Below are positions 34,060-42,381 of a stretch of DNA of 64,000 bases, one piece after another. Made by a program: the position numbers and the translations under genes. Where the stretch lies: NCBI GenBank assembly GCA_035934555.1, contig DASYXT010000128.1, positions 1-64,000 on the forward strand. Reading direction: 5' to 3'. The DNA comes from DASYXT01 sp035934555 (GTDB lineage Bacteria > Verrucomicrobiota > Verrucomicrobiia > Limisphaerales > UBA8199). The notes under the pieces were generated by a model. It was not told the DNA's origin and did no database searches. It was given only the letters and a program-made list of their open reading frames with translations. Within the stretch, counting starts at the first letter, position 1, and each line of letters begins with the position of its first letter.

Positions 34060-35148
34060 TCAACCCACAGCCGCTTCCGCCTCCTGCCGGTAAAACAACA
34101 CCAGCGCCACCACCGCGCCGGTCTCACTCGGGAAGCTGCACACACAACTGCGGCACAGTTTGGCCTGGACGCGCTGCATCACATCGGGTTCGCGGATGAC
34201 CATTGCTCGCCAGGCGACATCGGAGATTTCGCCGTTCGCCTTGAGCAATTGGTTGGGATGACAATTAAAAATGACGTCGCGCGGGGTGCTGCGCCGGATG
34301 GTTTCCAACTCTTCGCCCGTGATCGCCTCGAGCATCGCCACCACTCGCGCTGATTCCCACACTGAGCGACCATCACCGGTCGTAAAAACAAAAATCTGCT
34401 CCAGGTCTGACAAAGGAAATCCCGAGTAAAACCTTTGCGCTAAGAGCGATTCTCGCGGGTGCGGTTTTTGGACTTTCGGCGGCTGAGCCACCGCCTCAGG
34501 CGGTTCCTGGGCCGCTGCGGGCGCTTCGACTTCCGCGCCTTGACAGAGCGCCGAGCGGCACGGTTCGACCACCGCAGTATCGAACCTGGATGTTTCCATC
34601 GTCTCTACAGCCACGGGCTCGACGGTTTCTTGGGCCTCCAGCTCGGTCTGAGCTTCCGCGACCCCGACAGAACCTTTAGGCTCATCCGTCCACAGTGCGG
34701 CCTGTTCGCTTCGTTCTAATATGGCGGGCGCTGCCGCCACCAGTTCCGGGGCTCCAGACCCTGCAGGTTCAGGCACGCACGAAATCTCGCGATCATTCGG
34801 AGCAATTTCCGGAGCCGACTCGGAGCTGGTTTCAAGCAGAGGCTCCGCACGGACGTCCTTTTTAGTGGTCTCGCTGGTCAGGCCGGCGCCTTCGGTTGCG
34901 GCCTCGATTCGTTCGGATCGAGCCAGCGGTGAGAAACCTCTGCTGGTCGCAGCGCTGCCTTCGGCCACTTTTGTTACCCCTTCAATCTCGTAAAGCGGCA
35001 CCCAATTGGACAAGCCTTCGTGCCATGCCCAGTAATCAGACACTTGAATTCGTTTCGCCGTCAATCGTTCATTGATTTGGTCCAGTGTAAAAGGCCCTTC
35101 TCGTTCACCACCAGGCCGCGCCAAATGCACCTGCAATGCATCACTCAT
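34060..35148 (-). CDS. GYF-domain (DUF4339) protein with unknown C-terminal domain
   Basis: 362 residues from ATG 35148. Residues 5-55 are a GYF_2-type domain (EREGPFTLDQINERLTAKRI, YWAWHEGLSNWVPL), which usually binds proline-rich peptides or partner proteins. Residues 60-250 are acidic and low complexity, rich in Glu, Ala and Pro. The last 110 residues (SDLEQIFVFTTGDGRSVWES, RDVIFNCHPNQLLKANGEIS, CRSCVCSF) form a folded domain I do not recognise. No membrane segment or signal peptide. It is divergent from a histone-like gene whose product is proline-rich at its end, a possible GYF ligand (speculative). Confidence 0.75.
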   Translation of the reverse strand: MSDALQVHLARPGGEREGPFTLDQINERLTAKRIQVSDYWAWHEGLSNWVPLYEIEGVTKVAEGSAATSRGFSPLARSERIEAATEGAGLTSETTKKDVRAEPLLETSSESAPEIAPNDREISCVPEPAGSGAPELVAAAPAILERSEQAALWTDEPKGSVGVAEAQTELEAQETVEPVAVETMETSRFDTAVVEPCRSALCQGAEVEAPAAAQEPPEAVAQPPKVQKPHPRESLLAQRFYSGFPLSDLEQIFVFTTGDGRSVWESARVVAMLEAITGEELETIRRSTPRDVIFNCHPNQLLKANGEISDVAWRAMVIREPDVMQRVQAKLCRSCVCSFPSETGAVVALVLFYRQEAEAAVG

Positions 35149-35338
35149 ATGGGAATCCCCTTGGTCGAAGGCTGTAGGCCGCCCTGGGGCTGGCCCACAG
35201 CCGTGCTCCGTAATGTTGCCATACTGCAAATACCTGCTGGCAGAAGCAGTTTCCGGGCCGGAAAGATGCGCTTTCACAAATTAAAGGTTGACAAACCCCA
35301 GTATTATTGTCGTGAATTGGGTTACAGCAACACGACTT

Positions 35339-35845
35339 ATGACAAAGCCTGGTCCCGCAAAAAGGGAAGCCAATACCAATAACGCTTTGCGCGGCGCGAC
35401 CGCCAAGGCATTGGCGGCCGAGAAAGCCGCCCGACTTGAAAAGGAAAAGGCGCGCGCAGCCAAAAAGAAGTTCAAAGTGGCGCGCAAGCTCTTTAAACAA
35501 GCAAGGAGAGCCGCCAAACAAGCGACAAAGCGTGCACGGCGCGCACAAAAGGAGCTGAAAGCGTGCGTGGACAAAGCGGCGAAGACCAAACGGCCGACGA
35601 AGCGGCCGCGAGTGAGAAAGCCTGCCGCGAAACCGAAGGCCATTGCGCCCGCGCCGAGCGCCCCTGCACCCCGCAAACCGATGCCGCTGCCGAACCCGCC
35701 CAAGACTAAAACACGGCCAGTGCCTGCGCCGGCAAAGATCCCACAGGCTGCCGCGGTGAACACACCCGAATCTGTCCCGCCGCAACCGCCGGAAATCCCA
35801 CGGCCCGAACCGCTGAAGCCCCGCGACGGATCGGGAGCGGCGTAG
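35339..35845 (+). CDS. Histone H1-like lysine/alanine/proline-rich protein
   Basis: 168 residues from ATG 35339; TTG 35288 would add 17. Residues 10-85 are an alanine-lysine-arginine-rich, probably helical stretch (AAEKAARLEKEKARAAKKKF, ARRAAKQATKRARRAQKEL). The rest is proline-rich and disordered (KPAAKPKAIAPAPSAPAPRK, VPPQPPEIPRPEPLKP). The composition resembles bacterial histone H1-like DNA-binding proteins, but no specific motif proves DNA binding. It ends 9 bp before the ABC ATPase start and may be on the same transcript, an unusual partner for an exporter. No signal peptide is seen. Confidence 0.7.
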   Translation: MTKPGPAKREANTNNALRGATAKALAAEKAARLEKEKARAAKKKFKVARKLFKQARRAAKQATKRARRAQKELKACVDKAAKTKRPTKRPRVRKPAAKPKAIAPAPSAPAPRKPMPLPNPPKTKTRPVPAPAKIPQAAAVNTPESVPPQPPEIPRPEPLKPRDGSGAA

Positions 35846-35854
35846 CCCTGAGCC

Positions 35855-36781
35855 ATGATTCGTGTTCAGAGTTTGTCGAAGCGTTTCGGCGAGGTGCGCG
35901 CAGTCGATTGCATCTCCTTCGAGGTTCTGCCCGGCGAGCTGTTTGGATTTCTGGGGCCAAATGGGGCCGGCAAGACCACGACGATCTCGATGGTGTCCGG
36001 CCTGCTCCGCCCCGACGAGGGCACCATCACGATTGGCGAACTCAATTTGTGGGAACGCCCGCGCGACGCCAAACGATTGCTCGGACTGGTTCCACAGGAA
36101 GTTGCCCTCTATGAAGAGTTCAACGCGCGGGAGAATCTGTTTTTCTGGGGCGGGTTATACGGTCTGTCACGGTCGGAGTTGAAACGTAACGTCGAGGAGA
36201 TTCTAACTCGAGTGGGCCTGGCCGACCGCGCGCGCGAACCGGTAGCGCGTTTTTCTGGCGGGATGAAACGCCGGCTCAACCTGGCAATTGGGCTGGTGCA
36301 TCGGCCTAAAGTGTTGCTGCTGGACGAGCCGACCGTGGGGATCGATCCGCAAGGCCGGAACGCGATCCTGGAAATCATCCGCGCGATTGCGCGCGAGGGC
36401 ACCACCATCCTGTTCACCACTCATCACCTCGAGGAGGCGGAAAAGCTTTGCGACCGCATCGCCATCATGGACCACGGCAAAATCCTGCAGACCGGCTCAG
36501 TCCGGGAGTTGGCTCGCATCGTGGGCGATCGCGATGTGCTCACGCTGCGCGGCAAGTTTTCCGCCAGCCAGCTTCAGCAATGCCTCGAGGGCGAGCCGGT
36601 GTCGCTGTTAAGCCTCCACGACGGCCTGGCGTCCGTGAACCTCCTCGGCGAGCGGTACGGTTTGGCTGGCCTGGTTACCAAACTCAGCCAAAGCGGTGTT
36701 GAACTGGCTGATCTATCGGTGCAGAAGCCGACGCTGGAAAGTGTGTTTCTCAAGCTGACCGGACGGGAGCTGCGCGATTGA
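35855..36781 (+). CDS. ABC-2 type exporter, ATP-binding protein
   Basis: 308 residues, cytoplasmic nucleotide-binding subunit that powers an exporter. Walker A is GPNGAGKTTT near residue 35. The Q-loop lies in LVPQEVALYEEF, the signature motif is FSGGMKRRLNLA, and Walker B is KVLLLDEPTVGIDPQGR. The H-loop is in TTHHLEEA. A C-terminal extension of about 80 residues follows, as in the CcmA/drug-type ATPases. The stop overlaps the TTG start of the first permease frame (TTGA). Three permease frames follow in tight coupling. The substrate is unknown. Confidence 0.95.
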   Translation: MIRVQSLSKRFGEVRAVDCISFEVLPGELFGFLGPNGAGKTTTISMVSGLLRPDEGTITIGELNLWERPRDAKRLLGLVPQEVALYEEFNARENLFFWGGLYGLSRSELKRNVEEILTRVGLADRAREPVARFSGGMKRRLNLAIGLVHRPKVLLLDEPTVGIDPQGRNAILEIIRAIAREGTTILFTTHHLEEAEKLCDRIAIMDHGKILQTGSVRELARIVGDRDVLTLRGKFSASQLQQCLEGEPVSLLSLHDGLASVNLLGERYGLAGLVTKLSQSGVELADLSVQKPTLESVFLKLTGRELRD

Positions 36782-37452
36782 AAACAATTCTCAAATTGCT
36801 GCTCAATGATCTCAAGCGCGACGCCAAAGGTCCGTGGGCCATGCTGCTCTTCGTCACACTACCGCTGGCACTCTCGCTCCTGATCGCCTCGGTGTTTGGC
36901 GGGTCCGCCGGCACTGGACCGGCTCCGACACTTCACGTCGCCTTGCTCGATCAGGATAAGGATATGCTGACGGGTATGCTGCGCTCACTGCCTACCCAAG
37001 GCGCTGCCGCGAAGAGACTGCGATTGCATTTCGTCGAAACGAGAGAAGAAGGTTTGCGGCTGCTCGAACAGGATCAGGTCTCGGCTTTGGTCGTGCTGCC
37101 GACAAATCTCACCGTAGGTCTGCTGGACGGCCGCACCAACTCTCTCGAATTGTATGAGAATCCCGCGCAGCAGATTTTGCCGCGGATCGTGCGCGAGGGC
37201 GTCTCGCTGCTGGCCTTGGGACTTTCGGGAGCGGCCGAGGTGTTGGGCGAACCCCTCCGCCAGGCCCGCCGGATTATGCAGAAGGACGAGTTCCCTGCCG
37301 AGGGCGCCGTCAGCAGTGTGGCCGCCGACTCGGTCCGGACGCTGGGCAATTTGCGCAGCTACCTTTTTCCGCCCCTGATAAAATTCGAAACCGTTGCGGC
37401 TGCCGATTTTAAACCGCTGCTCACCAATCAACCCGCGATGGTCACGCCATGA
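36778..37452 (+). CDS. ABC-2 permease, N-terminal half (membrane anchor and extracytoplasmic domain)
   Basis: 224 residues. One membrane segment near the start (MLLFVTLPLALSLLIASVFG) is followed by an extracytoplasmic alpha/beta domain (LHVALLDQDKDMLTGMLRSL, VSALVVLPTNLT, LELYENPAQ). This is the N-terminal half of an ABC2_membrane_3 permease. The remaining membrane helices are missing here but are encoded by the next frame, which starts in the stop codon (ATGA, 37449). Either the permease is genuinely split in two coupled polypeptides or a frameshift separates the halves. The start is TTG 36778, overlapping the ATPase stop. Confidence 0.75.
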   Translation: MKTILKLLLNDLKRDAKGPWAMLLFVTLPLALSLLIASVFGGSAGTGPAPTLHVALLDQDKDMLTGMLRSLPTQGAAAKRLRLHFVETREEGLRLLEQDQVSALVVLPTNLTVGLLDGRTNSLELYENPAQQILPRIVREGVSLLALGLSGAAEVLGEPLRQARRIMQKDEFPAEGAVSSVAADSVRTLGNLRSYLFPPLIKFETVAAADFKPLLTNQPAMVTP

Positions 37453-38057
37453 GCGACCTGCTGCTCATTCTGCTGCCGGGCGCGATGTACTTTTGGGTTT
37501 TATTCGCCGGCCAGGCTCCGTTGCAGGAAATTCTGCAGGAACAGGAGAGCCGTGTTTTGCCCCGGCTGCTGGCCTGCCCGCTGACCACAAGCCAGTATCT
37601 GGCGGCGAAGATGCTGCGCTCATTTGTCATCTGCGCCGTGGCGATAGGTTTATTGATTGTGGCTAGCAGGCTGTTGTTCGGCTTGCATTGGGGCAATCCA
37701 TGGAAACTGGTGGTGGTGGTGACGGTGTGGGCCGGGTCGATGACGGGCCTGTTATCCTGCATCTACGCGGCGACGCGCACTCGCGAGCAGGCCAACGTGG
37801 CTGCGCCATTGGTATTGATGTTCCTGGCGATGCTCGGCGGCAGCATGTTTCCCTACGAAAACCTTCCGCCCTTTCTTCAACTCCTGGGCCAATATACCCC
37901 CAATCGCTGGGCGGTGCTGGCCATGCGCGGCGTTGTTAATGCCCGGCCGCTGGCGGATATCTGCCGGCCCGTGGCGCTGCTCCTCGGCGTTGCCATCCTG
38001 GGCAGCACCGCAGCTTTCCTGCTCTTCCGGCGGCGCCTCGGAGGAGCGCGCAAATGA
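37449..38057 (+). CDS. ABC-2 permease, C-terminal half (membrane domain)
   Basis: 202 residues with about six hydrophobic segments. The opening LLILLPGAMYFWVLFAGQAP and the cytoplasmic EILQEQESRVLPRLLACPLT stretch match the middle of an ABC-2 permease. RRLGGARK ends it. It has no extracytoplasmic domain of its own, so it complements the preceding frame (36778-37452). Start and stop both form ATGA overlaps with neighbours, which fits a real coupled gene as well as a frameshift. It is followed by an intact 380-residue permease with the full layout, for comparison. Confidence 0.75.
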   Translation: MSDLLLILLPGAMYFWVLFAGQAPLQEILQEQESRVLPRLLACPLTTSQYLAAKMLRSFVICAVAIGLLIVASRLLFGLHWGNPWKLVVVVTVWAGSMTGLLSCIYAATRTREQANVAAPLVLMFLAMLGGSMFPYENLPPFLQLLGQYTPNRWAVLAMRGVVNARPLADICRPVALLLGVAILGSTAAFLLFRRRLGGARK

Positions 38058-39196
38058 TTTTCCTGCGCATTTTGTTCGGTGACTTGCGGCGGGTGGCGAA
38101 AGACCGCTGGGCCTTGGTTTGGCTTTTCATCATGCCGCTGGTTATGGCTTATGTATTCGGCAGCGCCATGCGCGGCGGTGGTCCGCAAGCTACTTGGATT
38201 CCGGTGATCGATCTTAATTGCCACCCACTTTCGGCGTTGTTCATCGAGCAACTACGCACGGAAGGTTATTACATTGAGGTCAAACCTGCCGCCGACCAGC
38301 TAGAGTTGAAGGCCAAATGGCCCTACGGAATTGTCATCCCGGCAAATTTCGGTGAGGACATTCTTCAAGGTCACCAGGTCAGCATTCCACTGGTGAAAGG
38401 CAGTGCTGCGCCGGAAAAAATTCTCGAAGTCCAATCGCGACTTTTGCATGCAATCGTTCGCTTCACGAAAGGGTTGGCCCTGGCCGATGTGAGCCATCAT
38501 GCGTGGGACTCCTCCTCGGAGATGAAGCTGAAAGCCGCGTTGAGCCGTCCGCAACTATTGGCAGTAGCACAGCGCAGTTATCACACGCTGCGACCGCCGC
38601 CGAGCGGCTTTTCGCAGAGCCTGCCGGGCATGCTCGTGATGTTCGTTGTTCAGATGGTGCTCACGTACGGCGGGGTTTCGCTGGTGACGGATCGGCTGGG
38701 CGGCCAATTACGTCGCGTGCTGGCGGCCCCCGTCGGCCCGTTGGAGGCCTATAGCAGCAAGGTCCTGGCTCGCATGGTCCTGGGTTTTCTGCAGGCCTTG
38801 GTGTTGCTGGCCGCGGGTGCGGTGTTGTTTAAGTTGCCACTGGGGGATCATCCGGTTTTCCTGCTGCCGGTGGTGCTGTGTCTGGCAGCGGTTGCCGGAA
38901 GTATGAGCCTGGTCGCGGGCGTGCTCTGCCGCACCGAAAAGCAGGTGATTCTGGTGGCGATTTTCGGCACGATGGCCCTGTCGGCGCTCGGCGGCTGCTG
39001 GTGGCCGATTGAAATCGTTCCCGACGCCTTCAAAACCATGGCCCATTGTATCCCGACCTACTGGGCCATTCACGGGTTGCAGAGTGTGCTGTATTTCGGG
39101 CGCGGGCCAGAGGTGCTCACGCAGGAATGCCCGGTCCTGTTGGGATTCGCCGCTCTGTTCGGGCTGGCTGCGCTAGCCAGGGCGCGCGCGCGGTAA
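38054..39196 (+). CDS. ABC-2 type permease, full length
   Basis: 380 residues with the whole ABC2_membrane_3 layout: first membrane segment (WALVWLFIMPLVMAYVFGSA), extracytoplasmic region about 50-190 (WIPVIDLNCHPLSALFIEQL, ILEVQSRLLHAIVRF), then about five more membrane helices (LPGMLVMFVVQMVLTYGGVS, DRLGGQLRRVLAAPVGPLEA, VLLAAGAVLFKL and GGCWWPIEIVPDAFKTMAHC). It starts in the previous stop (ATGA) and closes the exporter operon. It would pair with the split permease as the two halves of the channel. The substrate is unknown. Confidence 0.92.
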   Translation: MIFLRILFGDLRRVAKDRWALVWLFIMPLVMAYVFGSAMRGGGPQATWIPVIDLNCHPLSALFIEQLRTEGYYIEVKPAADQLELKAKWPYGIVIPANFGEDILQGHQVSIPLVKGSAAPEKILEVQSRLLHAIVRFTKGLALADVSHHAWDSSSEMKLKAALSRPQLLAVAQRSYHTLRPPPSGFSQSLPGMLVMFVVQMVLTYGGVSLVTDRLGGQLRRVLAAPVGPLEAYSSKVLARMVLGFLQALVLLAAGAVLFKLPLGDHPVFLLPVVLCLAAVAGSMSLVAGVLCRTEKQVILVAIFGTMALSALGGCWWPIEIVPDAFKTMAHCIPTYWAIHGLQSVLYFGRGPEVLTQECPVLLGFAALFGLAALARARAR

Positions 39197-39225
39197 CCGC
39201 GCTCCCTCGTTACGGCTTGGCCTGT

Positions 39226-40698
39226 TCACGAGCCCGCTCTGAACAATCCCAACTCGGACAATGCAGCGCACACCGGGGCCTGAACGATCCTGAAGCGGAC
39301 CTTCTCGGTAGTCACCGGCTGGCACCTGATCAGGCGGCAGTTGCCAATGCTGGTACCTTGCGCAAATTCGGCCCACTGCCCCGCCTGCCATTGGTCCAGG
39401 GCAAACGCATCAATCCTTTGACCTAATGGCAAGTACTCACGCAGGCGAACGACGTTAAACGTCACCGGTCTGCCAAACGTCAGAACGACTTCCGCATTAG
39501 TGACCGCGTCATCAGTTGCCCAATAGGTGTCGCGATTTCCATCGAAAAGGTTCCTGACGGAAAAGCGACGTTCGTTGCCTCGCACATTCGATGCCGCCAC
39601 CCTCGCTTTGCGCGCGAGGTCCTGCGCAAACGTGCGGTCCAGGATTTCTCGGAACCCGCGTAGTGCGGCAACATCATTGGGATGGATTTGCCCGTTGCGG
39701 TCCGGCGGGATATTCAACAACAGGCACGCGCCGCGCCCAATCGAATCGTAATAAAGCTCGGTCAATTGCTGCGGCGTTTTGACCCGCTCGTTCTCGGCCG
39801 GATGATAAAACCACCCCGGCCGGATGGAGACATCGCACTCGGCGGGCATCCAACGCAAGCCGGACGTCGGGATTGGCGGGCGCAGACCGTGGAAAAGTTG
39901 GTCACCCGGCGCATCGCCCGGGCACCAACCGCTCGGGTCCACCGTCTCCCAGCACGGCTCGCCGGCCTTGCCGGCCTCGTTGCCGACCCAGCGAATGTCC
40001 GGGCCCGCATCGCTGAACATCACGGCCTTGGGCTGAAGCTCGCGCACGATTTGCCAGGTGTGACTCCAATCGTAATATGTGTGATTATCGATGTGCCGGG
40101 TCTCGCGAGCGCCACCGTAATAGCCGCTGCCGCCATTGGCGCCATCGAACCACACCTCCGCAATGGGGCCGTAGTGAGTCAGCAACTCTCGAAGTTGATT
40201 CCGATAATAAATGATATAGGCGGGGGTGCCATACGCGGCGTTGTTGCGGTCCCATGGGGAGAGATACACGCCAAACTTGAGCCCGTGCTTGCGGCAGGCG
40301 CGCGCAACGGCCCCAACCACATCACCTTTGCCGTGTTCCCAGGGCGAATTCTTAATGGAATGCTGAGTGTAGGCCGATGGCCACAGGCAGAAGCCGTCGT
40401 GATGCTTGCACGTCAGCACCAAACCCTTCATTCCTGCCATCCGCGCCGTCGCGACGATCTGCTCGGCGTCGAAATTCGTCGGCTGAAACACGCTGTCGCT
40501 CTCGTCCCCTTCGCCCCATTCGCGGTCGGTAAACGTGTTCACGGTAAAATGCAGGAACCCGTAAAACTCGTTCGTCTCCCGGATTAATTGTCCCTCGGTC
40601 GGTACAGGGCCATAAGGCGCGGGTGGTTGGACGGCCGGCGCGGTTGTAGTTAGGAATCCCAGGGCGACCAGAGCCATCGAGTGGCATTTCGGAATCAT
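39226..40698 (-). CDS. Secreted alpha-L-fucosidase (GH29)
   Basis: Removes terminal alpha-L-fucose from glycans. 490 residues from ATG 40698, which is preceded by a strong AAAGGA ribosome site. A TTG at 40749 opens the same frame but is less likely. The signal peptide is MIPKCHSMALVALGFLTTTA. Barrel motifs: YGFLHFTVNTFTDREWGEG, LVLTCKHHDGFCLWPS, KFGVYLSPWD, and the nucleophile Asp185 in VWFDGANG, as in GH29. The C-terminal part from about residue 355 looks like a discoidin (F5/8 type C) domain: NLFDGNRDTYWATDD. It converges with the ABC exporter operon, 29 bp apart. Confidence 0.95.
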   Translation of the reverse strand: MIPKCHSMALVALGFLTTTAPAVQPPAPYGPVPTEGQLIRETNEFYGFLHFTVNTFTDREWGEGDESDSVFQPTNFDAEQIVATARMAGMKGLVLTCKHHDGFCLWPSAYTQHSIKNSPWEHGKGDVVGAVARACRKHGLKFGVYLSPWDRNNAAYGTPAYIIYYRNQLRELLTHYGPIAEVWFDGANGGSGYYGGARETRHIDNHTYYDWSHTWQIVRELQPKAVMFSDAGPDIRWVGNEAGKAGEPCWETVDPSGWCPGDAPGDQLFHGLRPPIPTSGLRWMPAECDVSIRPGWFYHPAENERVKTPQQLTELYYDSIGRGACLLLNIPPDRNGQIHPNDVAALRGFREILDRTFAQDLARKARVAASNVRGNERRFSVRNLFDGNRDTYWATDDAVTNAEVVLTFGRPVTFNVVRLREYLPLGQRIDAFALDQWQAGQWAEFAQGTSIGNCRLIRCQPVTTEKVRFRIVQAPVCAALSELGLFRAGS

Positions 40699-40761
40699 CG
40701 TGAGTCCTTTTAGCGTAGGCATGCTCCGCAGCCCAGCTTTTTCGAGCAATCGCCCCTACTG

Positions 40762-42210
40762 TCACGCCGCCACCGGCGCGTCCGAAAAGTGCTCTCGCCG
40801 TGGGTCGGTAGCCGCAATGACCGCGCTTACCGAACTCTGGTTGAACCCTTTGAACCCGCCATGCCGTTGCAGGTTTTCCAGGTGGCTGCCCAGCGCGCCT
40901 TCTGCGAGGAACTTTTCGCCTTGTTCCGGCGTGATTAGCCCGGCGCGCAACAACCGTTCGATGCGCTCACGCCGCACCGGCCAGCGTTCGCCTTCGGTAA
41001 AGGCCTGGCGCAGAAACTCAAAATTGGAGAACGGCTTCATCATGTTGACACCCGCGCGCTGGAGCTGTTCGCTTAAGCGCTCGAAATCAAACCGCGCTTC
41101 CAGGTGGTGCATCCCCGCTTCCAGAAAACTCTCCCCGTGCAGCCCCACCCACAGTCCCACCGTCCCCAGCCGCGTCGCTGGCGGCAGCGGCGTAGTCGAA
41201 AAGTCCACTTGTGTTTCCTCCGGCATTAAATCGACGTCGGCAAAAACGACGATACCGGTCATCGGTTGTTCCATGATTTGCGCGCCCCACCCAGCCTGTG
41301 CGCCCGCGTAGTACCGCTCCCGTTTGCGAAATCCCAAGCGGAGCAGGAACTCGACCAAATCAACAAAATGCGCCCGCGAACAGCGGAACGTATGGTGGTC
41401 GTGGTTGCCCCAGCCCAGCCCAAGCTGGTCTTGCCGGCGCTTTTGGATTTGCCCCGCTCGGTTCCGGTCTTGCCAATATGCCCGTTCCGCCTCGAAGAAA
41501 AACTGGCAGGCTAAATCGCGCCCCACCAGGCCCAACACTCGCTCGAGCATCTGGTTGGCCACGCGAAATCCGTCCTGTTCGTGTTCGAACCTGCGAGGCC
41601 GGATCTGCCATAGTTCCCGCGCTTTCACGATGGCCGCCATTCCCCCGGGCGCGAGCGGCGCGGGCGCAAAGCCGCGGTAGGCGCGGCGTTCGACGGCTTC
41701 CAGTTGCGTCCCGTGCTCCCGCCACGCTATCACGCGCCGGAGTCTTGAACCCGGCTCTCCTTCCGGTTCCACCTGAAGATCGTTTCGCGCGATGAAATCC
41801 GCCACAAACTCCGGTTTCAATGCCACGCTCGACGGCACGGGCCCGCGGCCCGCGCGCACCAGCACCCGCGGCAGAGTCGCCTGCGGATGCTCATAAACGA
41901 GGTCGGCGCTGTCCATGCCCGGCACGCGCTGCAGGCCGGCATTGAGCAGCGCCGGCTCCTCTTCGGGTGTGACAACCAGGTGATCCGTCCATTCAAAGAA
42001 ATCGGTGCCGGCCTCGTCGCGCATGCGGTCGGCCAGGCGCGCGGCGAACGCGTTGGCTTCGAGGAAATCCCCAATGTATTGCCGCAAGAGGGCCTCAGCC
42101 CTATCGGCCAGCGGCCAATCAAACGAAGGCGCATCCGCATTCGAACCGCCTCCCGGAGCAGTTGCTCGCGCACCAGATTCCGGCAAATCGGTTGGGGTAA
42201 GGTTGTTCAT
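40762..42210 (-). CDS. Conserved hypothetical protein
   Basis: 482 residues from ATG 42210, the third residue of a GTG-started frame. I do not recognise the family. It is soluble, with no signal peptide or membrane segment, rich in Arg, Glu and Leu, and has no nucleotide-binding or metal-site pattern beyond scattered histidines (WGNHDHHTFRCSRAHF, GMHHLEARFDFERL). LPRVLVRAGRGPVPSSVALK and AGVNMMKPFSNFEFLRQAF are the best-formed stretches. The 42 residues at the start are low complexity. It follows the ABC2_membrane_6 permeases on the same strand, with a composite repeat between, so operon membership is doubtful. Confidence 0.65.
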   Translation of the reverse strand: MNNLTPTDLPESGARATAPGGGSNADAPSFDWPLADRAEALLRQYIGDFLEANAFAARLADRMRDEAGTDFFEWTDHLVVTPEEEPALLNAGLQRVPGMDSADLVYEHPQATLPRVLVRAGRGPVPSSVALKPEFVADFIARNDLQVEPEGEPGSRLRRVIAWREHGTQLEAVERRAYRGFAPAPLAPGGMAAIVKARELWQIRPRRFEHEQDGFRVANQMLERVLGLVGRDLACQFFFEAERAYWQDRNRAGQIQKRRQDQLGLGWGNHDHHTFRCSRAHFVDLVEFLLRLGFRKRERYYAGAQAGWGAQIMEQPMTGIVVFADVDLMPEETQVDFSTTPLPPATRLGTVGLWVGLHGESFLEAGMHHLEARFDFERLSEQLQRAGVNMMKPFSNFEFLRQAFTEGERWPVRRERIERLLRAGLITPEQGEKFLAEGALGSHLENLQRHGGFKGFNQSSVSAVIAATDPRREHFSDAPVAA

Positions 42211-42265
42211 AAACACACAATAGCCTCTGCCTGCCGCCAGGCAAAGCGGAGAGATGGCGCAAGCA

Positions 42266-42375
42266 CCGGCGCGCGAACTTTACTCCGCAGCAAGCAGAAA
42301 CCTTCAAACGCGCTGCGGCCTTGTTCAGCTCACTGTCCGTTCGATGCTTGCTGCGGACTAAAGTCCGCGCGCCGG
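42266..42375. repeat. Composite hairpin repeat, copy 6
   Basis: Left end CCGGCGCGCGAACTTTACTC then CGCAGCAAG; right end CTTGCTGCGGACTAAAGTCC then GCGCGCCGG. The outer bases are GCGCGC rather than GAGCGC, changed in both ends. The centre is about 55 bp. It lies between the permease gene and the conserved hypothetical gene on the minus strand. Confidence 0.8.
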
Positions 42376-42381
42376 TCCTCT

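Noticed and set aside
35288..35316. TTGACA at 35288 as a -35 box for the histone-like gene
   Set aside because: The only good -10 (TATTAT, 35302) is 8 bp away, far too close. With 17-bp spacing the sequence is CGTGAA.
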